Of a DNA stretch of 64,000 nt, positions 54,806 to 62,540 are shown in pieces. Source of the stretch: Rickettsiales bacterium Ac37b (lineage in GTDB: Bacteria; Pseudomonadota; Alphaproteobacteria; Rickettsiales; Arcanibacteraceae); NCBI GenBank assembly GCA_000746585.2, contig CP009217.2:1678662-1742661 (forward strand). Direction: 5' to 3'. The notes below the pieces were generated by a model, which did no database searches, was not told the DNA's origin, and saw only the letters and a list, made by a program, of their open reading frames with translations. How positions within the stretch are numbered: the first letter of the stretch is position 1; each line of letters begins with the position of its first letter. A program made the translations under genes and the position numbers.

Positions 54806-55657
54806 ATGATTACTAGAATTATATTTATATTAATATTATTAGCATATTCTATTACTTCAAATGCGGATGAAATCAAAGAAGAGGATGTTAAAGTTTTATC
54901 AGCGAGCTCAATATTTAAACCATTAATAGCTGATCCTAAATGGCCTAGATTTACTATTGCATATCAACGTTATATAAGAGGCCCTTTTGCTAAAAATGTT
55001 TTCTCTCCTAATTTTGGGGCAGCATTACCCCTGGCCATATACGAAGCTGAAAATGGAATAAAATATGAAATTAGCGTACATGGTGGCATTTTTTCAACCA
55101 TGGATATTGGCTCAAGTCCTACTAGATTAATAAATGCCGATTATATGGGAGGATTAGCTCTTACTATAAAAAATAATAAATTTGATTATATAGTTAGAGG
55201 ATATCATACTAGCTCTCATGTAGGCGATGAATTATTGCTTAGCCGAGATGGACAAAAAATTAAAAGAATTAATCTAAGTTATGAAACTGTTGAAGCAATT
55301 TTTGCATATAATTTCAGCGATGGGTTAAGGCCTTTCATTGGAGGAGGATACATCGTGCATGCTGAACCTAAGAATTTTAAATCTGCAGAATTAATAGTTG
55401 GTGCTGATTATCGACATACGGAATATTATATCATGGGATATGCTAGACCTATTGCAGGTATATATTCAAAAACTTCTAAAAATTATGGCTGGCATCCTAA
55501 TATTTCTTTAAAGGCAGGGATGGAATTTAAAGATAAATTTGCAATGGGTAAGCAGTTACAATTTTTATTAGAATACTATAATGGTAGATCAATACATGGA
55601 CAATTTTATAAGAAGAAAGAACATTATATAGGAACGAGTATAAATATGAATTTTTAG
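54806..55657 (+). CDS. DUF1207 outer-membrane beta-barrel protein
   Basis: 283 residues. A signal peptide (about 1-20, MITRIIFILILLAYSITSNA) precedes a DUF1207 domain: SIFKPLIADPKWPRFTIAYQ, FSPNFGAALPLAIYEA, FDYIVRGYHTSSHVGDELLL (the family HxSSHxGDE motif) and RPFIGGGYIVH. It ends with an aromatic C-terminal strand (HYIGTSINMNF), as outer-membrane barrels do for BAM recognition. Function unknown; likely an outer-membrane or cell-surface protein. AAGGA precedes the ATG. Confidence 0.85.
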   Translation: MITRIIFILILLAYSITSNADEIKEEDVKVLSASSIFKPLIADPKWPRFTIAYQRYIRGPFAKNVFSPNFGAALPLAIYEAENGIKYEISVHGGIFSTMDIGSSPTRLINADYMGGLALTIKNNKFDYIVRGYHTSSHVGDELLLSRDGQKIKRINLSYETVEAIFAYNFSDGLRPFIGGGYIVHAEPKNFKSAELIVGADYRHTEYYIMGYARPIAGIYSKTSKNYGWHPNISLKAGMEFKDKFAMGKQLQFLLEYYNGRSIHGQFYKKKEHYIGTSINMNF

Positions 55658-55670
55658 ATTCTCTATTTAT

Positions 55671-55834
55671 GGTTCTTAGCACCTAATTTTGCACAGAGCA
55701 TATTTTTAGAGGCTTTTGAGCAAAAATTATAGTTTGGTTTGCAACAATATCCGTTTATATTGTAAAAATCAAACTATCATTTGCAGACAAAAGAATCAAA
55801 AACGGGTTATAACAATTAGGTACAAATAAAAACC
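55671..55834. repeat. Long imperfect inverted repeat, family C (164 bp)
   Basis: GGTTCTTAGCACCTAATT at 55671 is inverted at the other end as AATTAGGTACAAATAAAAACC. Inside, TTATAGTTTGGTTTGCAACA pairs imperfectly with the segment ATTGTAAAAATCAAACTATC. The whole element could fold into one long hairpin. It sits between convergent genes and ends exactly at the stop of the minus-strand gene, so it may also work as a terminator. The pattern recurs in part at 51207-51280 and 6690-6710. Confidence 0.65.
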
Positions 55835-57192
55835 TAGCGATGCATTGATGATTTAGCTCCAAATGATTGGCGATTTAAATTATGTACATATGTAGGATTG
55901 AAATCGGCAGCTATTGGTATTTCTTTTGCTGCTAAACTCACTTTTAAGCTATTATGAAATTCTGATAATTCTTTTAAGATGTTAAATAAAAGTTCATTTT
56001 CAATTACCCCACCATGGAAAATAAAATTCCTTTTTTTTCTAAAATTATTTGTATCATTCGTATTATTAGAAATTATATAAAATGGTGCGTTTGATATCAA
56101 ATTTTCTCTGATTCTCTCTAAATTAATATTCAAAGCACTCAACTCTTCTGCCGCTGCAATTTTCTCTAAAAGAGGGAATGCTCTATAAGCCCCAAGAAAA
56201 GTACCAATATTATCATAGGTTTTATAAAAATGAATAAGTTCATATATTATATATTGTTTTTGCTTATCAGAAAGATCTGTAAATTTAGTAGTCAGAGTTA
56301 CGAAAGCAGCAGATAGTAATGCAAGATTATCAATTTTTTGATTTTTTAAGAATGTTATTATCTCAAGACTTTGATCCATAGTATAAACATATATTAAGCC
56401 GCTAGAAATGGTTTGTACATTTTCCTGAAAAAATAATGATGAATTTTTTGCAATAAGTAATTGTAGTAAACTTATTTGCTGAGCAATTGAAAGCTCCTCT
56501 CTGAGTAAAATTAAATCTTCGAAAGCTACTGTATAACGGTAATCATTTTTAACTATTAAGCCAGGTGTATGAGTAGCGTAATAATCTTCTGGAATTAAAG
56601 AAATCAATGTTTGAAGTTTTTCAAAACCCAAACCAGCAAATAATTTGACTATTAAATCTTTGAACTCTATATCTGGCATAAATTTTGTAAAGAAATCATT
56701 TTCAAATAAGTCAGATAAAATTTTATCATATTCTTCGGAAGAATATCGAAATTTATCAACCAATTTCCAAATTATTTTATCTAGCATAGAATCAGTTAAG
56801 CCTAGAAAGTCTAAATGCAGTTCGGCAAGAAAATTGGATAATTGCAAATTTTTATGACTAAATTCTTTATAGATAATTTTATCACAATATTTATAAAATT
56901 CTTTATGTATATAAAATAAAATTTTTTCAGAAAAATCTTCTTTTATTTGCAGATGTAGAGCTTGTTGGGTAGGGTCTAGATCATATATAGCAAATTCATT
57001 AGAATTTTCAACAGTTAACCTTATAAAATCCGCCAGTGCTTCACCATTATTGAGGTTAGGTAAATAATCAAGAGCTGATTGTAAAGCATAATTCTTACTG
57101 GAAAAAGCAGCATTCACTTGCTGAGGTTTAGCTCCATAAAGAGCTAAATAAGTTATTAAAGAATTCTTTAATAAATTTAATAGTTTTTTCAT
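55834..57192 (-). CDS. Hypothetical exported 452-residue protein
   Basis: The start at 57192 (MKKLLNLLKNSLITYLALYG) gives a plausible signal peptide ending near KPQQVNA-AFSSK; a longer ATG exists six codons upstream (57210). The rest is helical and Leu/Phe-rich (EALADFIRLTVENSNEFAIY, LGFEKLQTLISLIPEDYYAT, IAQQISLLQLLIAKNSSLFF) with no recognised domain. A basic low-complexity segment RKKRNFIFHGG lies near the C-terminus. It is probably periplasmic or secreted. The stop overlaps the end of a long inverted repeat. Confidence 0.7.
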   Translation of the reverse strand: MKKLLNLLKNSLITYLALYGAKPQQVNAAFSSKNYALQSALDYLPNLNNGEALADFIRLTVENSNEFAIYDLDPTQQALHLQIKEDFSEKILFYIHKEFYKYCDKIIYKEFSHKNLQLSNFLAELHLDFLGLTDSMLDKIIWKLVDKFRYSSEEYDKILSDLFENDFFTKFMPDIEFKDLIVKLFAGLGFEKLQTLISLIPEDYYATHTPGLIVKNDYRYTVAFEDLILLREELSIAQQISLLQLLIAKNSSLFFQENVQTISSGLIYVYTMDQSLEIITFLKNQKIDNLALLSAAFVTLTTKFTDLSDKQKQYIIYELIHFYKTYDNIGTFLGAYRAFPLLEKIAAAEELSALNINLERIRENLISNAPFYIISNNTNDTNNFRKKRNFIFHGGVIENELLFNILKELSEFHNSLKVSLAAKEIPIAADFNPTYVHNLNRQSFGAKSSMHR

Positions 57193-57309
57193 AATATATC
57201 TTCGGATCAAAATTTTTTAATATATTAATATAATTTATTTTATTACATTATCAATAACATATTAATTTTTATTAATGAAGTAATTATTCAATTAAGTTAA
57301 ACAATTTAC

Positions 57310-57446
57310 TATAGCAAATCCAATTTCAAATAATACGAGGCGTGATGCAGAAAGCGTAGAAATACTATTATAGGCAACGGACAGCAAAGTAATATTTAAA
57401 TTGCCACAGCTATAACTGCGTCACGAATTCAAATCAAATTACTATA
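57310..57446. repeat. Complete MITE-like repeat, long subfamily (137 bp)
   Basis: Ends TATAGCAAATCCAATTTCAA and TTCAAATCAAATTACTATA. The core, read on the minus strand, contains GCAATTTAAATATTACTTTG, CGTTGCCTATAATAGTATTT and CACGCCTCGTATTATTT, nearly the same as 16144-16319. The rest of 57193-57528 has no gene. Confidence 0.75.
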
Positions 57447-57528
57447 AAATTAATACCACGGTTATTTTGCCTTAAAATATATAAGACTCTCCGTGATAAG
57501 AACCTAAGTTTTTATATTTTTTATAGCT

Positions 57529-58602
57529 TTAAGAATTTAGAATAGATTTAGATTTTCTTATACCATCAGATTTTAGTTGTCCACAAGCTGCTAAAATATC
57601 GCGGCCTCTTGGAGTTCTAATAGGGGAGGCATAACCTGCTGATTGTACAATTGCAGCAAAAGCTTCTATTTGCTGCCAATCTGAACATTCATAATTGCTA
57701 CCTGGCCATGGATTAAAAGGTATTAAATTAATTTTGGCTGGAATACCTTTAATTAATTTAACTAAGGCTTTAGCATCATGGATAGAATCATTGATATTTT
57801 TAAGCATTACATATTCAAAAGTGATACGTCTTGCATTACTGCCAGCAGGATAATTACGACAAGCATCAAGTAAAGTTTTAATGGGATATTTTTTATTAAT
57901 AGGCATTATTTCATCACGTAATTCATCGGTAACAGCGTGTAAAGAAATAGCCAGATTTACGCCAAGCTCCTGTCCACATTTTTCTATTAACGGCACAACT
58001 CCAGAAGTAGATAGAGTAATTCTACGCTTTGAAATAGACAATCCTTCATGATCCATCATAATTTTTAGAGCTAAAGCCACATTTTCATAATTGAACAATG
58101 GTTCACCCATTCCCATCATCACAATATTGGAGATCATTCTACCTTCACGCCCTGCTGGCCATTCATTCATTAAATCAAGCGCAACAATTAATTGGCTTAC
58201 AATTTCGCCTGCTGTTAAATTTCTTACTAATTTTTGTGTGCCTGTATGACAAAATTTACAAGTTAATGTACATCCCACCTGAGAGGATATACACAATGTA
58301 CCACGAGTTTCATCCGGTATATAAACTGTCTCAGCTTCTTCGCCATCTGCAAATTTTAAAAGCCATTTGCGCGTTCCATCAAAAGAGATATAATCTTTAA
58401 CAATTTTTGGCCTGGTAATAGAAAAATATTCAGAAAACTTATTTTGTAAATCTTTAGAGAAGTTAGTAATATCATTAAATTCTTTAATACCTTTATGGTA
58501 AATCCATTGCCATAACTGTTTGTTGCGGAAATTTTCTACTCCAATAGTAGATGTTTTAACTGCTAGCTCTGATTTTGATAATCCTATTAAGTTTGTATGC
58601 AT
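57529..58602 (-). CDS. rlmN: Dual-specificity 23S rRNA / tRNA adenine C2-methyltransferase RlmN
   Basis: Radical-SAM enzyme that methylates A2503 of 23S rRNA and A37 of some tRNAs. 357 residues: the N-terminal HhH-like part ([20 protein letters not shown]), [20 protein letters not shown], the 4Fe-4S motif [11 protein letters not shown], the loop [17 protein letters not shown], and late [12 protein letters not shown], which contains the methylated Cys of the mechanism. Standard length. It stands alone on the minus strand. Confidence 0.97.
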   Translation of the reverse strand: MHTNLIGLSKSELAVKTSTIGVENFRNKQLWQWIYHKGIKEFNDITNFSKDLQNKFSEYFSITRPKIVKDYISFDGTRKWLLKFADGEEAETVYIPDETRGTLCISSQVGCTLTCKFCHTGTQKLVRNLTAGEIVSQLIVALDLMNEWPAGREGRMISNIVMMGMGEPLFNYENVALALKIMMDHEGLSISKRRITLSTSGVVPLIEKCGQELGVNLAISLHAVTDELRDEIMPINKKYPIKTLLDACRNYPAGSNARRITFEYVMLKNINDSIHDAKALVKLIKGIPAKINLIPFNPWPGSNYECSDWQQIEAFAAIVQSAGYASPIRTPRGRDILAACGQLKSDGIRKSKSILNS

Positions 58603-58847
58603 AATTTGTAATGATATTGATAACTAGTTAATTTACTATAATCATTTTATTAAGCTAAAATTATGCTATGGTCAAGAGATGTTATTGATATAATACTATA
58701 AAACCAACATTGTTAGTCCATTTTAGTGGATATAGCAAAAAAGGTATATATGGGTATGATTAAATTATTTATTACAGAAAATCAAAAAACTATATAGCAT
58801 GCCTAATCGGTAATTCTTCTATAATTTGCTGGAAATGTTTATTATTT

Positions 58848-60119
58848 CTATACAAACATTCCGCTACATTTTTTTGCAGCATTAACTAGAGTTCTATCTT
58901 GCATTAAACGCTCTACAAATGACATACTACATTTCATATTATTAGAAATGAAATTCTCTAAACCTATTGCAGCTTTACTTGTATTATTTGGAATAAATTT
59001 TTCTTCTACTTGCGCAGTTTGCCTCATTTCCTGTTCTGATTCGTCAATTATAACGAAGCTACGCTCTGGTTTATAATAATCCATGATTGCATTATATCCC
59101 TTTATAGGTAAAGCCATAGTATTGGCTACAACATTAATAAAATTATCTCCCATAGTCTCAAAATGTTTGTAACCAAAATAGATTAAGGCACTACTTGCAA
59201 CTGAAGTAGTAGCACCTATACCATATTTATACATCCTATTTACAAAACAATTTTCAGGTAAGGTGTATCCAAACACTCTTTCAGCCGCCTTTATTCCAAA
59301 ACCTGCTATTAATGAGAGAGGACCAGCCAAATAGTCAGGAACACTAATACCAGCTACTGCCAGAGGTAAAGCTTTGGTCATATTCTTTATATAACTTCCA
59401 CATCCAAATCCTAACCCAAGCGCTAACCATGGAGCAGTGAATAATGAAACAGCTGCAGCAGTATATAAGCTTGTACCTAACATGAAATTGGTCCATGGGC
59501 GTTTATTATCATCCTTAATAAAGTTGTCATAAATACATGCGCCAATAGAAGCACCAACTACACACAAGGCTAATGTAGGATGTAATACCATAAAACCAAT
59601 AGCACTTCCAATTAAAGCTATGTTTTTAGCATGTTTATATATGTTTGTTGTTGTTGCTAAAGCTCTAGAGATTGGCGTTGACTCAGGAGAAATGATGTCC
59701 TTAACGGCTTGCATATTATCATTATAAGTATCTTTTAAATATTTATAACTATTTCTTACATATTCTAATAAATTATTACGTGGTAGAGGCAATTCTGGAC
59801 AAAATTCTACAGCATCCTTATTTATTATTACCCAATCATTTTCTTCATGAAACATAGAAGGCATTTCTATTTTAACAAAATCATCTTCATCTATTTCGTC
59901 TTCGTCTACTGTTACCCTAGCTACGCTATTATGTGCTTGAGATTCTAAAACTATGAAATCTTCTTCTTTAATTTCTACATCATTCTTCATTTCTAAAGAT
60001 TGAGCTTTTTTACTATTTAAAGCAGGCTCAATTATTACAAAATCTTCTTCCAGAGAAGTTGTATTCTTAAACACATCTAGATTAATAAAACTGTTATTAG
60101 GTGTAGCCATTATGTTCAC
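58848..60119 (-). CDS. Multi-pass membrane protein with five LIR-like motifs; candidate effector
   Basis: Unknown, 423 residues. The first ~105 residues are acidic and disordered and carry four short motifs of the same type: EEDFVIIEP (24-32), KEEDFIVLES (51-60), DEDDFVKIEM (77-86), ENDWVIINKD (93-102). A fifth, ERSFVIIDE, lies after the membrane region (about 353-360). Each is an aromatic residue, two residues, then I/L, preceded by acidic residues, as in LC3/GABARAP-interacting regions. The middle (about 150-340) has several Gly/Ala-rich hydrophobic segments (ALIGSAIGFMVLHPTLALCV, AAAVSLFTAPWLALGLGFGC, TTSVASSALIYFGY). The C-terminus is helical. No signal peptide; start ATG 60119, or 60110 (MATPNN). 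Host-autophagy binding is inference only. Confidence 0.72.
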   Translation of the reverse strand: MNIMATPNNSFINLDVFKNTTSLEEDFVIIEPALNSKKAQSLEMKNDVEIKEEDFIVLESQAHNSVARVTVDEDEIDEDDFVKIEMPSMFHEENDWVIINKDAVEFCPELPLPRNNLLEYVRNSYKYLKDTYNDNMQAVKDIISPESTPISRALATTTNIYKHAKNIALIGSAIGFMVLHPTLALCVVGASIGACIYDNFIKDDNKRPWTNFMLGTSLYTAAAVSLFTAPWLALGLGFGCGSYIKNMTKALPLAVAGISVPDYLAGPLSLIAGFGIKAAERVFGYTLPENCFVNRMYKYGIGATTSVASSALIYFGYKHFETMGDNFINVVANTMALPIKGYNAIMDYYKPERSFVIIDESEQEMRQTAQVEEKFIPNNTSKAAIGLENFISNNMKCSMSFVERLMQDRTLVNAAKKCSGMFV

Positions 60120-60386
60120 GTATTTAGGGTTTAATATTAAATTTTTTGCATTATAAATATAATAATTATGTTTGTCAACAATTATTAATTTTTGTTAATA
60201 AATATAGTAAGTTAAGTATAATACAATGAGACTATATACAGGAGTGTTAATAAAGTCTTTATTAGCAATCTTTTGACCTAATTTTATACTACATCATTAC
60301 CAGAAGATAAAAAATCCTTGAATGTTTTTATCAATTACGCTAAATTCTATTTAATAATTAACTTAAAAATACTAAAGGATATAATA

Positions 60387-61205
60387 ATGTATATAGGTAT
60401 TCTTCAATTTATATGGATTTTTGCTGGGATGATATTTTTAGGTTGTGCAGAAGTATCTGCTAAAATTAATACTCTTTCATCTAAAGAGTGTGAAAACATG
60501 GTAGTCACTGGGGTAATTACTAACAATAATCCTGTAAGTTGTGATCGTTTAAGGCGTGTTAGTTTTAAGTATATAAATTTTGAAGGGAATGTTGGAGAAG
60601 GGAATATTGTTGTATTTGATGCTGTAGCAGAACAAGCTGTAGGGATTTTTTCTGAATTATTTAAACTCCGTTTTCCAATACAGAAAGCAATTGTAATGGA
60701 AAATTATCAAGGTAATGATGAATTATCTATGATTGATAATAATACTTCCGCTTTTAATGGCCGCCCTACCACAGGAGGTAGTTCTTGGTCAAAGCATGCT
60801 TATGGCGTTGCCATTGATATTAATCCTCTACAAAATCCCTATATCTCGTTTCAGGAAGATGGTTCAGCTAAGATATATCCGCCAGCTAGCGCTGAATTGT
60901 TTGTCAATAGAAGTAATCTACGTCCAGGTAAAAAGGAACGGGCCGGTATGGTTGAAAATATAGTTGATGTTTTTGCAAGGCATGGTTTTATAAGATGGGG
61001 AGGGGAATGGGATACTCCAATTGATTATCATCACTTTGAAATAGGGAGTCAAGATTTTGTAAATGAACTGCTCAGTCAATCCCCTGATGTTGCTCTTCAA
61101 ACTTTTAATCGTTATGCTAAAGATTATAACGATTGCCTTTTAGCTAATAAAGAAAAACCTGAAACAGAAAGATATATCATTTGCGTAGAGAAAGTGCGTA
61201 AATAA
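60387..61205 (+). CDS. M15-family (VanY/DacY-type) D,D-carboxypeptidase or endopeptidase
   Basis: Zinc peptidase of the LAS fold that acts on peptidoglycan stem peptides. The start at 60387 is preferred (AAAGGA eight bases upstream, then MYIGILQFIWIFAGMIFLGC as an export signal with a lipobox-like FLGC; alternatively cleavage after VSA). An in-frame ATG at 60318 would hide this signal. 272 residues. Active-site motifs: SSWSKHAYGVAIDINP (H and D of SxHxxGxAxD) and DYHHFEIG (HxH). It likely belongs to the periplasm and complements Slt in wall turnover. Confidence 0.87.
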   Translation: MYIGILQFIWIFAGMIFLGCAEVSAKINTLSSKECENMVVTGVITNNNPVSCDRLRRVSFKYINFEGNVGEGNIVVFDAVAEQAVGIFSELFKLRFPIQKAIVMENYQGNDELSMIDNNTSAFNGRPTTGGSSWSKHAYGVAIDINPLQNPYISFQEDGSAKIYPPASAELFVNRSNLRPGKKERAGMVENIVDVFARHGFIRWGGEWDTPIDYHHFEIGSQDFVNELLSQSPDVALQTFNRYAKDYNDCLLANKEKPETERYIICVEKVRK

Positions 61206-61279
61206 GGCCCTTAACAATAGCCAAAGTATTAAGACTCTTTTATTCTTTCTCTAGGCACCCATAGCAAAGACAGAAATGA

Positions 61280-61385
61280 TATAGCTGCGACGCAATTTAA
61301 ATATTGCTTTGTTGTTCGTTGCCTACAAAGCATTTCTATGCTTCGCGCCTCACTTCTAGTCCCAAATACAACTTAATTTACTATA
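61280..61385. repeat. Complete MITE-like repeat (106 bp)
   Basis: TATAGCTGCGACGCAATTTA at the left and ACTTAATTTACTATA at the right (the same right end as the IS630 elements). The core ATTGCTTTGTTGTTCGTTGC, CTACAAAGCATTTCTATGCT is shared with 16144-16319 and 57310-57446. Confidence 0.75.
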
Positions 61386-61454
61386 ACACTTGATTTATCA
61401 AATTATTAATGATAGTTAAGTAAATATGTGTAATTCTATGGATAATATGGTTAT

Positions 61455-62471
61455 ATGAGTTATAAAATTGCTGTAGTAGGTGCTACTGGTAACGTGGGAA
61501 GAGAGATGCTTAATATTTTAGCAGAACGTCAATTCCCAGTTAAAGAATTAGTAGCTTTAGCATCAAGAGATTCACTGGGTAAAGAGCTCAGCTTTGGTGA
61601 AAAAGATATAGTAAAGGTTCAAGCTTTAGACGGTTACGATTTTTCTGGTACTAATATAGCGTTATTTTCGCCAGGTGCTTCTATATCAAAACATTATGCT
61701 CCTATTGCTGCAAAATCTGGATGTATTGTAATTGATAATACCTCTTATTTTCGTATGCATAATGATATACCATTAGTGGTAACTGAGGTAAATCCAAACG
61801 ATATAGCTCTCTATAATAAAACTAATATTATTTCCAATCCTAATTGTACTACAATTCAAATGCTAGTTGCTCTTAAACCTATAGATGAGATAGGTGATAT
61901 AAAGCGTATAGTGGTTTCTACTTATCAATCAGTATCGGGAGCAGGTAAGGAAGCTATGGATGAACTATACAACCAAACTAAGAATATTTTAATGTTTCAA
62001 GGTGTTACTTCTAATAAATTTTCTAAACAAATTGCTTTTAATATTATACCTCATATAGATGATTTCCTAAATGACGGCTACACTAAAGAAGAACACAAAA
62101 TAATGAACGAAACAAAAAAAATTATGGGCAAGAATATAGAGGTAACCGCTACTTGCATACGAGTACCTGTTTTTGTAGGACACGGTATTTCTGTTAACAT
62201 AGAATGTAATAATAATATTAGTGAAAATGAATTAATACAAGCCTTAGAGGATGCACCTGGTATTGTAGTATTAAATAATAATGAGGAGGGGGGGTATGCT
62301 ACTCCTATTGATGTAGTGCAAGATGATTATGTATATGTTTCACGCATAAGACGTGATAAAACACTTAAAAATGCTTTTAACCTTTGGATTGTGTCAGATA
62401 ATTTACGTAAAGGGGCAGCTTTAAATGCTATACAAATCGCTGAATTATTAACTAAAAATTATTCAATATAG
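61455..62471 (+). CDS. asd: Aspartate-semialdehyde dehydrogenase
   Basis: Reduces aspartyl phosphate to aspartate semialdehyde, the substrate of DapA. 338 residues: IAVVGATGNVGREMLNILAE (NADP Rossmann), SPGASISKHYAP, VIDNTSYFRM, ISNPNCTTIQMLVAL with the catalytic Cys, YQSVSGAGKEAMDELYNQT, and RVPVFVGHGISVNIE. Length and motifs are standard. There is no neighbouring lysine gene; dapA is 18 kb away. The pathway supplies diaminopimelate for peptidoglycan, consistent with Slt and the M15 peptidase. Confidence 0.97.
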   Translation: MSYKIAVVGATGNVGREMLNILAERQFPVKELVALASRDSLGKELSFGEKDIVKVQALDGYDFSGTNIALFSPGASISKHYAPIAAKSGCIVIDNTSYFRMHNDIPLVVTEVNPNDIALYNKTNIISNPNCTTIQMLVALKPIDEIGDIKRIVVSTYQSVSGAGKEAMDELYNQTKNILMFQGVTSNKFSKQIAFNIIPHIDDFLNDGYTKEEHKIMNETKKIMGKNIEVTATCIRVPVFVGHGISVNIECNNNISENELIQALEDAPGIVVLNNNEEGGYATPIDVVQDDYVYVSRIRRDKTLKNAFNLWIVSDNLRKGAALNAIQIAELLTKNYSI

Positions 62472-62540
62472 TATAAACTATATTTATATCTGTGATTATA
62501 TAACCGCATCTTAAACCCAATAAGAACTGTAGGGATATAA

